Source of the DNA: Rhizophagus irregularis
Taxonomy: Eukaryota; Glomeromycota; Glomeromycetes; Glomerales; Glomeraceae
DNA: 64,000 nucleotides
Assembly: GCF_026210795.1 (NCBI RefSeq)
Contig: NC_089449.1
Location: 2,790,001-2,854,000 of the forward strand
Direction: 5' to 3'
The stretch's first letter is position 1. Every line of letters starts with the position of its first letter. Position numbers and translations under genes: made by a program. Shown piece by piece: positions 44,143 to 58,101 of the stretch. Under the pieces are notes generated by a model. That model ran no database searches and was not told where the DNA came from. It saw only the letters and a program-made list of their open reading frames with translations.

Positions 44143-46851
44143 TTCGATAAACTATTAAGTCAAGAAAGAAGTAAAAGGAATGAACCAACTGCATGTAAGG
44201 ACATAATATAGTCTTTTCTCCGAAAACATGGTACGACGGAAACAATCAGGTTGTGTTACACAGTTGGCAGAAAATCTCATCACTATGAATTGCCCAATTC
44301 ACTCGTCCGTTTAAACTTTATTGGCAGTAACCACCCTTTGAGTAAATACAGTACGATATTAGTCTAGTAGATATATTTTTGTTGACCAATCGTTTTGATT
44401 TAATTAAAGGAATAGTGTCGTTTACAAAGGAGACTACATAAGAATGTACTAAATTACACAAAAAAAGTATGAAACATACAGTATAAAGCGTTAAGCGTAT
44501 TTACTCTTCGGTTAATTATATTGATTTGGATAATGTCCCAACAGGATCATTATAGTCTTCGGTCACGCAAACAATGGTTTTCAGAAACTGAAAATAAAAT
44601 AAACTCGCCACTGCCAATCATATATTTGCGAGACAGCTCAAGAAAAAAAAGTACACACGTGTTATAATAAAATATTTTATGCATGTGTTTTATTTTCGAT
44701 TTGCTAGCGAGCTGAGTCAAAATTTGCTGTAGTATTATCTAAGGTGCGGATACAGAGATCTCATCATAAAGAGTAAAATATATTAATGTTTGTAAGAGAA
44801 AGATGTAAATTTTACAGATGTTTCTTTTTTACTAAAATAAAAAAAAATTGTAAACATATTTAATTGGCACGTCAACGTCAAATACTGTGCAACAAATTTC
44901 TTTGATTAGGAATTGGGAGCGATGCTTTTCTAATTCTATTATCTTTTCAAGTTCTTCATCGGAAATTTATTGGAATTCCGCTAATCAGTTTTTGTCTTCG
45001 AACATTGTCAATTATGAAATTATTTATGTAGTTAACATATGCTTAAAAGTTTAGTTTTCTGGTACTTTTGCAGACAAATTAAATATCATAATTCGATTAA
45101 TTTGTGCAGAATAAATTATCACAGAATATTTATAATTTAATTCACAATTACGATTACAATAATCGAATAATTTATACCTTCCAAAAATCGGCCAATATAT
45201 GTGTTTGAGCTCTCATTTTAATGCAAATATACAGCAGGGAGGAAAAGGTATAAGATTCTACTGAACATAGCAATTAAATGATAAGCCAATTTTTTTTATT
45301 GCAGACCTAGTTACGATAATATAATGCATAGTGAGTCGCGAATCTTAAACTTTTGAACAAAATTGAAGACGAATTTTTATTGTTATATATCAGCGATTTT
45401 TTAGGAATGTTTAATCATGTCAGTAAATGCAATCTATTTCCTTTTTTTTTATAGAAACAGCTCAGTTCAATTATTAACTGTTTTTGGAGAAACCTCAATG
45501 ATGCATACTAGATTATGAAAGACAAATTCTAATAATTGTTATAATTTCTGTATCATTTTATGAATTATTAATAAAGATTCAAAAATGAAAATCTTTATTA
45601 AGATACTTTATCTAAATATAAATTTTAAATAAATAAATAAAATAAAATCTCCTTCTCTTTGTAATGTTCTCAAGTTCAAATTAAATATGACGAATATAAG
45701 CAGTGGCAACATAACTTTTGATAACTATCACGAACTTTCAACATAAATGTCAATACGCTAGCGTTTTCAATCCTTGTCGAGAAGCTTGAGGCCATGTAAC
45801 TCAAAATTTTTATGATCTTCCATTCTTTAAACAATTACTGCTGTTATAAAACTTTTTATTATAGTCAATAATCAATAAGAAGCTATAGTGAAATTTACAT
45901 TAAGAATATTCATGGTAGTAAACTATAGTCGTAAAAATACTTCATTTGTGATTTGTAGGCATTCATTTGTAGGTACTTGAATTCACTGAGAAAGTCACAA
46001 GAAGAAAACTTCCATCAATCAAAATACCATTATAAACTACGAGCTTAAATTCTTTATCGAAGGAAATATCATATGCCAAGATCTCTCTTTTGCGACCCAT
46101 GTAGGAGAAAGTCAGCTCGTCATTACATCGATAATACAGTTTAGGATCTAATCGTCATTTAGAAAAATTATATCTTTCACACTGTCCTTATTTGAACCGA
46201 ATCCTGCTTTTGGAGGTTTAGGTCTCTTTAGTTATATAATATACACTATGTTTTTCTTTACGTATTATACAAATTTCAGTCAAATTATTATATTTTTACA
46301 ATTTTATTTCTAAATTATATACGATTTTATGGAAAGCACAAGAAATATTTATGTATGTGGTTAACGAGTTATCAATCCGACTAATTTTTTATAATAAAAA
46401 AATTATGCCTTTTTTCATTTTATTTTTAAGCGTGCAACAGAATTTCTATAATTTTAGATATTCTAAATGTATAGTCAATTAAGAGATATTGAAGGCGAAC
46501 AAATTATTTTTGGGACAACTCGTGACGCGCTATAATGATCAGCGATCAGCTGTATTTCTTTGCAATTGGAGGTCAAAAATTTTCGGGGCCGGAATTACGA
46601 TAATGTCAGCTAGTGTTTAAAAATAACAAAACTTTAGCCAGAACTATCTGTATTTCTTTTCGTACGTATTATTAAGGATTTATTTCATGGAATTTTGGTA
46701 TTTGATTTAGATAATTTTTCTTTTTTTTTTTTACATGATTTGTGAATTTACATTAAATATTAACGTGATGAATTATAATATTAATTTCATGAGTAAAAAT
46801 GCAATATTATATAAGATCTATGTATGATAGATAGTCTTTTTTTTATGATTC
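44143..46851. other. AT-rich spacer
   Basis: I see no gene, repeat family or RNA in this stretch. Confidence 0.5.
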
Positions 46852-49800
46852 TTATTTGCTTTGCTTACTTTCAATATTATCTAATTTTTTCATGAACACT
46901 GTAAATAGTTCTTGCATGCTATTTATAGTATTTTGTATATCAGTTATTTGATTAATATTTTGGTCCATGTTAACTAATTTATCATTAACTGTACGTTGAA
47001 AATCTTTAAAAGTTTCATCTAAAGGTAAAGAAGAACCAGATACAATATTACCATCACCTGTGATGGAGGATATTGATGAATTAGTATCTTTTTTATCCAT
47101 TTCATATTTTAATAAAGAATATTTATCATTTGGATCCTCTTGAAATTTATATCTTTTATATGATGCCTTATTTTCATATTTTTGATACATACAACCTTTA
47201 AATTGTTTTCTATCTTCTGTCCATTCTTCAACACTTTTTGAATGTCCCACGTAAAATATAAATTGTGGATCTGGCTCTGGCGGCCAAAATCTTATATCTT
47301 CTAATGCTTCATAATCAGAGATAAGAGTTGCTCTATATCTTAATAATGCATCTCTACCTTTTTCTGCCGCTTCTTCGTATACACCACTATTTTTTTAATT
47401 AAAATAAAAAAGAATTTAGTTTAATATTTGTTAAAGTATAAAAAGAAAAAATTATTGTTGATGATGTCTCTCAAAGTTTCATCTTAAAATTTATCGCCAT
47501 GGCCTCATCAAATAATACTTAAGTGAAAGACTGATGAGCGTAACCCTAGCATTATATGGTAATGACATGGCGGTAAATTATAAAATTCCAAAAAAAAATT
47601 ATATATAGCATTACCTTTTCCGTCCACAACTTTTAATAAAAATAATTACTAATCCAAGAAAACATCAATCACAACAACTTTAAAGACAATATAAAATATA
47701 AAAAAGGTAACTTACCCCATAAAAGCAATTAACATATTTTGTAATATAGTAACTATAAAGACGCTTCCCAATAATGATAAAACTTCAATGGCCCAATAAT
47801 TCCAGTCATCTCTTTGTGGCCATACACCATTAATCCAGAAATATGTTGCTTCAACTGATGATAAAAAATTTGAAAACGGGTTATCTGAAGCTGATGAAGG
47901 ATCAAATTGCGAATCCATTTCCATATCTATTGGTTCATGTGTTGTAGTATTCACTACGGAGAAACCATTAGTTTTTTGTTTTATGGTATCTAGGTCTGGA
48001 TTTGATAATAATAAGAAAACTAAAAATAAACAAATAAATAAAATAAGTTAGAATATATTTATATTTATACTTAATTACAAAAAACATTATGTGTAACTTT
48101 AACATACAGGCATGAGCGAAAGCCATGATTACACAGGCCATAAATATAAGAAAGGGAAATCTTTAATAGAAAAGAATTCTTTTTAGTATTAAAATAACTT
48201 TAAAAAAACAAATAAATACTTTAAATGTACTTTGACTCACACTGTAGAGAATATTATAATGACATAATAAATGTATATAGCCATTTCTTTAAAAAAAAAA
48301 TAAATAAATAAAAATCGTTAATAATTTTTACTATAACATATTTTAAAATAAATTTAAAATAAAAAAATAATGTCATATACCTGATAATAATCTTAAATAC
48401 AAAAGCTATAATATAACAAACAAATAAATTATTTAGTTGTTTTTTTTAAACTATATATAAACAAGATAAATTTGTTACTTTTTTTTACTTACCATTTCAC
48501 ACCAAAGTAATAACATCGTAAAAGAAATGCAAACAATAATTCCTGTACTAGTTTGAACCTTTGCAAATCCGTCAGAAAGTTGAAATGAACTTGCCACAAA
48601 AATTGACATAACTATGCAAGGTGTAATGATTGAAATTATATCAAATAAATTGCTAACATTTAGAGATGCTCTTAAACCATGATGCCATGCTTGCTTAACT
48701 TCAACAGCTATTAAATAATAAGCCAGATAATAAAAACACATCATCACACAAATTAAAAAAGTCCTAAGATTTCCTGTGACTTCAAGTCTTGACATGTAGG
48801 CCCAACTTATTACACCAAAACATACCGCATATGCTATAAATGCGAGAAATATTTGTAAAAAATAATTTCTTGCTTGCCTCCATCTAAAATCTATGACTGC
48901 TTCCATCGCAGGATTATCAAAAATATTATTGTCTTTTTCATACCTAACAACTTGTACAAAGGGACTTAATAAATTTCTATCTTCTCTACCTATTATATAA
49001 CCTCTCGGAATAATAATTATTTTTAAAAGTCTTAATAAATTTGATTTCCAATTATACTTTGCCCGAATTTTTGGAATATTGTCAACCGTAAAATCTGGTA
49101 ATCTAAATATAAAATACACATAGTTATTAGTCTTTACTTTTTTTTAAAAAAAAAAACAATTATAATTATAATTATAACTCACGGAACAACTCTTAAAGCC
49201 ACAGGAGGAGGAGCACGATCGTTATCAAAATTATCAATAAAGTTCGTAATATATCTTGGAAATTTAATGATTATAAATTCAAATATATTTTGGAGTACTG
49301 GCTTATGATTTTTATCTGAAACTAGTTTAGTATTGGGTTTAAAAGCCTTAAAATCTTGCGTTTTATTTCTTCTTGGTTTGCTGTGTTCAGGAATTATTTC
49401 AGACGGATCATATTGTGTAAGTTCTTTATCGGCAAAACAATCTTTATAGAATAATGGTTTTACATAATAATCTAAATTTTTTGAAAAAAAAGTTTAAAAT
49501 TATTGAAAATAATAATATAATCATTACTAATTATAATTAATACCAACCCAAATTGTATCTATATAATAATGGCAGTGCTTTTGAAATTGTCGCCATCCAG
49601 CCAATGTGATGTAATGCATTTTCAGAATAATATTCTAACAAATAACCAACCATAACAGAATCCTTTCTTTCTTTGTCTATTATAAAAGAAAAAACTTTTA
49701 ATAATAATTAGGATAAATTTCAAAATAGAAAAATTGGCACACCGTTTACCTTTACAGTATTCAATAGCCCATTCTAAATCCGTGCTTGGTCTCACATTGT

Positions 49801-52800
49801 TTTTGGGATTCTTTTTAATTTTCCTCTCTTTTTTCTTCTTCTTCTTACATGATATGAGTGCGAAAAACCATAACATTATTGCACGTATAAGAGAGAATAA
49901 TTGATGAAGAAAAGTTTTGGATTCCAATTTCACTTTTGTAAGTCGTTCTGGTTCAGTCTCACTTATCCATTGCTTTGCTTTTGGTATATGTAATATTTGC
50001 TTATTTTTATGAAAATCTAGTTTAATGTCATTTTCTTTTTTCTTTTTCTTTGATTTTTTACCATTTTTAAATTCTTCAAGCGTCATTTCACCAAAAAGAA
50101 TAAATTTAATTAAATAATTACAACCGCCTCGTATTAAATAGGACATTACATTGTATCGAACATCCATCAACTTAAAGATTTCGGGCTTTTTCTTTACAAA
50201 TCTCCATACAATTCTATTTGTATTTTCTACCAATCGTTCAAATTCTACCATTTTTTTATAATCTATTATTTTGTTTTTTCGATTATTCAAATGTTCAAGA
50301 GCTTTACAAGCGTGTAGAACCGGAGTTACATGGCCGTCAGTATAAGGAAATGAAAGAGTTTCCATATTATTTACAATTCTACTACCTTCATCATATTTCC
50401 AATATACTTTAAGAACAAATGAATTATCACCAATCCACAAATCTTTTATCTGTAATCTTGAATTATCGATATCGTGTTCAAATGGAATATTATTAGCCCA
50501 AATATATTCAAGAACAGGTTCTTTCTTTTGTAGAGTGCCCCTTTTTTTATCAGATTCTTTCTGCTTTGGTAACTTCCGCCAAATTTGCACTGTACTATGT
50601 CCAATTATAAGTTGTAACGTTTCATCCTCATCAAGAAATACTGAAGTACGATGATAATTATTCATATAAATCCATGGTTCCTTATTGTTAACTATAACCT
50701 TATAAATTCCGGAAGTTTTAAATTCTTTACGACAATATACTTTGTGCAATTTTACATCAACTTCTTCATTATTAGCGTATACACATGACATTTTGTCTTT
50801 TTGATCTTGTGTAGTTTTGAAATCATAATAAATATCACATCCGAAATCTCTCGTTAAATCTCTTTCCTCTCCTTTTACAAGATTTACAAAACCATCATGC
50901 TCTAAAATTGAAAACACATTACCATCATCTTTCATATGATAAAGTACACCAGGAACTCGTGCCAAATGAGAATGATAATTTTCTTTTGAAGGAAATAAAT
51001 CACCAGTCATTCCAGTACGAATAGCATTATCCGCTGAACTAAATAAGTCCCATACCATAATTTTCGTCACAACAGACTCAGCAATATCTTTACAAGAACT
51101 TCTTCTCCTTGTCATTCTCGGCTTTAAAAGATTGTCATTTTTTACTTTTTCTTCTTTCTCCTCAATAACTAACTTAACTTGTTCAACCTGTTTTATTTTA
51201 TCATCTGGATTCTTTTTTTCTTCTTCCATAATTGTAGATAGCTTGTCATAATTCACATCATTTTCAATCGGCTTTTGTTTATTATCAAATATATCGTGTT
51301 TCTCTCCATTCACAGATCTAAGATCTTCCTTCGTACAAGTCTCTTCAGTAATTATAAGTAATTTTTCATCATTCTCAATAAATTCCAAATAAAGAATTTT
51401 TGTCTCAGTCCCAAATTCTTTTACCCCTACATCAAGACCATTTTCTATCCAAAACAAAGTTACAGATCTTTCACCATTACTACAAGCGATTAATTGTTTA
51501 TTTTGTGAAACTGCAAATACAGATGATACATTTTTTGAAGTATGCGACACGGTTTCATCATGACGAATTATAAAAATTTGTTCTTGTTCCATCGTTGAAA
51601 GATTGTACATATCTATCGTATGAACACTATCTTTATATTGGTCCACAAAGAAATAATGATGATAAATACATGATAAAAGACGATCCATACAATGTTTTGA
51701 TCTATACCAAGATTTTAATTCTTTTTCTAACCTTTTGGGAAAAGAAAACTTTTCTTCTTTTATTTTACTATTAGAATTATTAGGAATAGAATAATTAACT
51801 TTGTAAATTCCTTCAGCATTAATTATAAAGCAACTTGTTTTGATTAACATTTCGGTTAAATATTTATGTTCAGGTTGTTCATAATATTGAGCGTAAGGAT
51901 TATTAGATTCTTTTTTAACAAACATTACAATTCCAGCAACATCATGACAATTGTATTGTTTGATACAAGCAGGCTTTTGAATTAAACTATTATATCTTAA
52001 TCTAATACGATATATTGCAGTTTTTCCTTCAGTTAAATCGGGATGAGATGGTTTAATCTTTGGATTTTCATCGACATCTTCTTCTTCTTCTTCTTCTTCT
52101 TCTTCATTATACTCTATTTCATATTCATCATCATTATATCTATTTCTATTTGGATAAAGACGATTGATTTCTTCTTCATCTTCTTCATTTACTTTTTTTT
52201 TCATGTCTGCTTCAATTACAGCAGATATTGCAACAAAAATGACATGTTCACCCTGATGTTCCATCTTATTTGATATTGCTAAAGACCATGATGGAAAACT
52301 TCTAGATGTAACACCTGGTATGTGATCCTCTTCCTTTCTTTTACTTTCTGTGCTAGTTCTATTAGATTTTTCATCCTCTTGAATAATTACTCCAGAACCG
52401 TATTTTTTATCAAATGCTTCACTATGCATATATTCATGTAATGCTCCGTATTCAATTCGGTAAGGGACCAAATCATCATTTTCAGATGAACTTATTTTTG
52501 GAATTTCCACGAAGTTATTTGCGTCTTCCTCTGAAATAGAACTTCTATCGAAAAAATTTATAGTTTGATCTGATTCAAAAATTTTAAATTGAAGTCTTTC
52601 TAATGATAATAAAATAAATAAAATAAATAAGAATTTAAATAAACATTCTTTTTTTTTTGTATCGTGACACAAAATAAAGCAGCTTTATAAAAAAGAAAAA
52701 AAGTGAAGAAATAGTATAACACTTACTACAATTAAGAGTACATATAAATTGACCGTCAGGACTTATAGCAACATGAGAAGCGAATTGTTCATTTGAGTCG

Positions 52801-53090
52801 TATGAAATATAATCCTCATTAACAGGAGACATAGTCATAGATTGTATATGACTATGTGATTTTTTTTGAAAAATATTACTAATAATTGAACGTAAACTTC
52901 TTGAACTTCCATCTGATTGATCCGAATTATAAGAAGGTTTTTTCAGTTTATAATGATCATTATTATTAATAGATAATTCCGTATCATTATTTATATTAGA
53001 AACATGTTTTAACTCGTAAGAACTTTTCTTTTTAAGAATCGAATTTCTAGTAGAATCACTAAGATTACTTATATTCTTTTTGTCAGACAT
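46852..53090 (-). CDS. TRP-like ion channel with large N-terminal propeller-like domain, 10 exons, 1734 aa
   Basis: Membrane cation channel of the ion-transport superfamily. Exons: 53090-52727, 52599-49750, 49676-49548, 49471-49183, 49102-48493, 48405-48381 (25 nt), 48286-48241, 48160-48108, 48019-47716, 47386-46852; all phases agree. The N-terminus is Ser/Asn-rich, then VAISPDGQFICTLNC starts a region to about residue 900 with repeated WD40-like strands (SVFAVSQNKQLIACSNGE, KIMVWDLFSS, LQLIIGHSTVQIWRKL), an acidic insert (Glu run near residue 285) and Lys-rich tracts. Hydrophobic helices lie at about 1289-1312, 1324-1343, 1360-1382, 1393-1414, 1418-1470 and 1530-1556. The last (VFIVTILQNMLIAFMG) matches the S6 of TRP channels, followed by a TRP-box-like charged helix, and the 30-residue loop before it is the probable pore (WINGVWPQRDDWNYW). 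The C-terminus ends in a predicted coiled coil (about 1690-1734) that may drive tetramerisation. Ligand and ion are unknown. Confidence 0.85.
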
Positions 53091-55426
53091 TTAATATTTC
53101 TAATTATTCGACATGGAATTTTCTAATGATATCTGATCATAAAAGAAATCACGGGAATTTTTTTCTTGTAAATCCCCTTTTTTTCTTAGAAGAAAAAAAT
53201 TTTTTTCATCAAAAAAATTCTAATTTTTATTTGTATAAACGGTTTCACACGAGTACGTGCAGCTCTTAACTTTTTTAAGTAGTTATAAATACGGCTTCGG
53301 ATGCACTTTTCCCCTAAAATTAGTTGTTGTTTTTATAAGTTTGTCGCCACACCCTATTAATTATCATATGAACACAGTGAAAAAAAACTATTATTGTGGC
53401 TAAAAGAGTATTGTTATTAAAGTATACAAGTATGTTGTATTTCTCATACTGTACTTTATACTTTGTACTCTTGAAATTTTCTTTGTTCTTGTGTATTCTA
53501 ATCTTCTTTGAGAAATTTGGTTCCTTAATATTTTTCAACTAACCGAATTTAGATTTATTTTTTTCTTTTTCACGATTGTTACGATTATTTTTGTCTTGAT
53601 TAAACAAAAATAGTATTAAATAAACGAATTTTTAATTATAATTAAACATTATACTGACTTGACTAATTAAAATAAGATATCGGAATCAAAAATGACAATT
53701 AATATCTCAAGACAAACGATAACACACATCATTCACATGTCGACGAAACGATTTGGATAAAAACCGTAAAATGAAAAGTTTTGACCCAAAAATTTGGGGA
53801 TAAAGTTGAGAGAATAAATTGATCTTTTTAGGGTTTATAGACTTTATAGAAATTTTCTAAAATTGGAAAGGTTTCAGGAGATGCTTTTAACATGTGTCAC
53901 ATTTGAGTTGATCTTTTTGTAAACCCTAAAAAATGCTTACTAAAAAACAAAATGTACCACCCGAAGATACGCCAAGTACCAATGTATTGTCTAATACAGG
54001 ATGTCAAATTTAAATATTGTGTACGTTTACTGCGCCACGCATTATCATTTATAAAATCTTTTTTATCGACGCGTATTACATAATTATGATGCTTAAATGC
54101 TTAACCTATATTAGGTATGGATTGATCAATTACGTGACCGTGAATCTAAACATAAAATCGTTTCTTTTAATAATATTACATTATTACCTAATTATAGTAC
54201 TTTATAAAAAGAACGAAATGAATTAACTTTGTTGTAGTATAAATAATACAATTTTCATCCTATTAAAAGAAGTTTCAGATATTAAAATATTAACCAATTT
54301 AAGTTCTGCTTTGATTTTTTTTAAATAATTAGACATTTCTATAATTAACACACAAGACATTTCTTAGACTGGCTTTATTTTTTTTAAAATAAAAAGTTGA
54401 TGAAGATATTTTTCAACGAAACTGATGAGATATATTTTATAATTGAGCGAACAATTCTCAACTGATAAGGCGATAAGCTTTGGTTTTAAAACCTTCTGTA
54501 ATATGTGTAATATGCATAGTACAATAGTACATGTGCAATTAATGACTGTACGACATATAAGTATTGTTCTTGGATCGACTGAGACTAAAAACAATCAGAT
54601 CAATAAGAACCGGACGACAAAGTTCAATGCGGCTTGAATTCAAGTTTCGAGCCCTAATTCCCAAATTAGTCCCATAATATTTTGATTTTGGTGACATCAA
54701 TAATCATCAATGACTACAATGATATAGTCAAGTCATACAACCCATCGACTTTGTTGAATCGGATCGGACCATTACTTCAAGTTAGACTTGTTCAGTCCAA
54801 TTTGGACTAACAATAAATTAATTTATAGACATATTCAAGGAAATAAAATTTTGGATTTAATATTTAAAGATTATTCATGATTCGTTATCTATCAATATAA
54901 GATTGATATATAGTATTGAATTCGATATTAATCATGTGATAACAATTGAATCACGTGATAAAATGGTGACATGCTACTATTTCATATATTTGATATCAGA
55001 TCATAAATATTACAATATTAGAAGATACTGTGATTACAGAATAACTCAACACGGTATATTAAATTTATTCGGTTATGTCTCTATGAAAATAAATAAATCT
55101 ATATTCTTTTTGATAAAAGCGAAAAATGAAATATTTTAAGGAATGCACTGAAAAAATATATATATATATATATATTGTAACAGTGATCTTTGTAAATATT
55201 TAAAATCTATATATTTATTATAATAGAATTTATTTTTCACAATTTGAAAATAAATATTAAAGACAAATTAATTGTTCTTATTTAAAGTATCACCTATTAT
55301 TAAAACTTATCAAATTGGTTTAAAAGTGATGAGCTAAAAAATACCATGTAAAAATTCATCCAAAAGATATATATATATATATATATATATTAAAAAAAGA
55401 TTCAAATCTTTCAAGAAATACTAACG
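53091..55426. other. AT-rich spacer
   Basis: Upstream region of the channel gene. Holds (TA)n microsatellites at about 55,158-55,176 and 55,367-55,391. No gene supported. Confidence 0.5.
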
Positions 55427-56814
55427 TTAAACATCCTCATCCATATATAAAGAACCGGATGTACCAATACTATAAGAATTATGACTATTAACATATAAAG
55501 GAGAATGTTTATAAATTTCTTCTTTGATTTCAGAATTCATTTCGCCTGTATTAAGACTATACGTATAAGTAGAAGTATTTATTGGAACAGGTGGAACTAA
55601 TAAATTATTTGATAGATTTGATGGATTTGATGGATTTGATGAATAATCATCGGTACTATTACTAATAATGCTTTCTAAAATTTCAACAACATCTTCAATT
55701 TTAGGACGCTCTTCGGGTTCTTGATTCCAACATTCTGTATAAAGCCTAAAATACGATTCAGGCGTTCCTTCTACCATTTTTTCTCGAATCCCTTGAGAAA
55801 TTTTCAATACAACTTGAAAATCCTTTTCACCAGCAAATGGCTCCCTTTCGCTTGATAATTCCCATAAGATCATTCCAAAACTAAAGATGTCAGATTTTTT
55901 ACTTCGTTTATATTTATCTTGTATATGACATTGAGGGTCGATATAAGCAGGTGTTCCTTTTACAGAAGAATTTGATGATGTTGAGGATTCTTCCTTTGAT
56001 AAACCGAAATCTGCAATTAACATATTGCCTTTATGAACCAAAACATTTTTAGGATGCTAATATAAAGAATAAAAAATATTAATCAAATTTTTTTTTTTAA
56101 TATATAAAAATACAATATTTAACTAGTATGATTAATGAACTTACTAAATCTCTATGAAGTATGCCTTCCGCATGCAAGCATAATAATCCTTCGGCTATCT
56201 CAAGAGCAATACGGTATTTTTCAGGCCATGTTAACGGGTTTACCGATTTTCTTATATAATCTCGAAGATTTCCACCGTCAGCGTATTGTAATACCATCAC
56301 ATAATTAGATTTAGAATCTAATAACAAAGTTTAAAGTTAAAAAAACAAGATGATTTGTTATTGAAAAACAATCTCTGAAAACGACCTTTTGTTATTCCTA
56401 GAAATTGATTAATACGAGGATGATAGAATACATTTCTAAGTAGTCTGAGCTAAATAAATAAATTTAAACTAATTATTAAAAGAAATTAAAATTAAAGGAT
56501 CATTAAATAAATAAAATAAAATAAAATAAAATAAAATTTACCTCTCTAACAAATTCACGAGTCGTTTCATCGGGTATCGCTTTTAAAGATTTTAAAGCAA
56601 CTGTCATTCTACGGCTTTTCCAATATGCTTTATATACATTGCCAAAACCTCCTTCACCGACCCTTACTATGTTTGAAAATTCGGCATGATTAAAAGATTT
56701 TATACTATTTGCTTCTATTTGCGCTTCAAGCCAATCTTTATCTTTCTTAACTTTATCATCTTTATTATCTTTATTATCTTTATTATCTTTACTATCTTTA
56801 TTATCTTTATCCAT
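55427..56814 (-). CDS. Protein kinase, TKL-like, 4 exons, 379 aa
   Basis: Cytosolic Ser/Thr- or dual-specificity kinase of the TKL-like group that is hugely expanded in Glomeromycotina. Exons: 56814-56542, 56449-56386, 56317-56145, 56056-55427; all joins keep frame. All catalytic elements are present: Gly loop GEGGFGNV (residues 53-60), Lys75 in VALKSLK, the HRDL motif ending exon 3 (Asp169) with Asn174 in HPKN, DFG at 186-188, and GTPAYIDPQ at the activation-loop end. The SDIFSFGMILWEL and ECWNQEPEERP blocks mark the C-lobe, which ends near residue 330. The N-terminus has a Lys-Asp-Asn microsatellite (KDNKDNKDNKDD). The C-terminal 50 residues are Ser/Asn/Pro-rich with no domain. No membrane segment or receptor part is seen. 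Predicted active; substrate unknown. Confidence 0.92.
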
Positions 56815-57792
56815 ACTCAACTTTATTTGAATAATTTGAATAATAAAATTTACTTTTGCAAAAAGTTTTTATATTTGATCGTCGTTACACAATATTTCTA
56901 TTTGGCGCACATCGTACAACGTGTGTGTAACATCAGTTATGCAGAAATCGATGAAAGAAGTCCATATACTGATTGATTCCTTTGATTTCTTAACTTGATT
57001 ATAAAGTTCCGTCAAATTTTAAATTAGTCCAAACTTGGATTCTTTAATGCTATAAATCGTTAAAAATTAGTCTTTAGGGATTAAAAAGCTTATTTTAAAA
57101 TAAGACCATGAAAAAGAGATTATAAGGGGGAGGGAAACAAAATTGCAGGCATTTATCGATCTGCATACTCACCTGAAATCTCGTGTTTAACTGTACACTG
57201 ATCAATTTTAAAAACTAGTTCGATCTACCATGAGTCGACTTAAAAATTAAAACATCTCAAGCTTAATAAGGTAAGTCATGAGAATGAAATGTTGACGTGT
57301 TCAAACATCATTGAGTTTTTTTAAACTCCTAGGGAACGTTTCCGGAAACCATTGTCCGGAGTAACAAACAGTAACAATCACGTGTAGAATAATCACGTTA
57401 CTTAGCGCTTCCGCCGCTCCGGAATAATAAATAATAGATTTTAGACAAGTATGTGATCAAAAAAAAAAATTTCCATATTTAAAGTAGGAAATTGTAGAGA
57501 AATTAATATTAGTTAAGATCAGATAATATGGTCATGGTTATATTCAACTGAAATGACTTGTAATAGCAAGCTCACAGTAAATTGTAAACATTATTTAGCG
57601 AATTGTTATTATATATATTATCAAAAATGATACATAGTAAGTGTTTTAATCATATGAACAATAATAATAAATTACAAGTTATTATTAAAAAGATATTATA
57701 ACAAATAATTATTTAAACCAATTCGTTTTTTGTTTAAAGTGATACCTAATACTTGGCGTCGGAATTAATTTCGGGATATGTAATCCGTAAAT
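56815..57792. other. Spacer
   Basis: Upstream of the kinase gene. Nothing recognised beyond short palindromic words near 57,350 (gtttccggaaac). Confidence 0.5.
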
Positions 57793-58101
57793 TTATAACG
57801 CTGATCTTGATGATTTGTTAAAATATTTAAATGATAAAACCCATATTTCGTAATTGGCAATTCCGATGGCATCTATAATGATACCCCCCCTGAATAAAAA
57901 AAATTGGATCATTAGAACGTTGCTTAACGTAAAATTAACTGTCCATTTTACGATATTTACCAATGTTGCACCAATAACAAGAAAAGGAATTGCAATAATA
58001 CAAATTAATTGCCACATTGGAATGTAACAAGTTGTAGTGGTCATCGAAGCAGAAACGGGACGAAAAATAGAGAAAGCGTAAATAGTGTTCGTAAAACTCA
58101 T
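57793..58101 (-). CDS. Small putative membrane protein, 102 aa
   Basis: Not recognised. One open frame from an ATG (MSFTNTIYAFSIF). Hydrophobic stretches lie at about residues 28-50 (MWQLICIIAIPFLVIGATLV) and 58-82, suggesting two membrane helices, with a basic C-terminus (FKYFNKSSRSAL). A splice site inside a run of G near 57,885 cannot be excluded. Standing alone, it could be a chance frame in AT-rich DNA, but AT-rich chance frames are rarely this hydrophobic and balanced. Confidence 0.4.
   Translation of the reverse strand: MSFTNTIYAFSIFRPVSASMTTTTCYIPMWQLICIIAIPFLVIGATLVNIVKWTVNFTLSNVLMIQFFLFRGGIIIDAIGIANYEIWVLSFKYFNKSSRSAL

Noticed and set aside
52043-52273. Phe/Ile-rich plus-strand frame
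   Set aside because: Antisense of the acidic Glu-rich insert in the channel gene.
54364-54637. Opposed short frames around 54.4-54.6 kb
   Set aside because: Mutually antisense, no domain, typical chance frames in spacer DNA.
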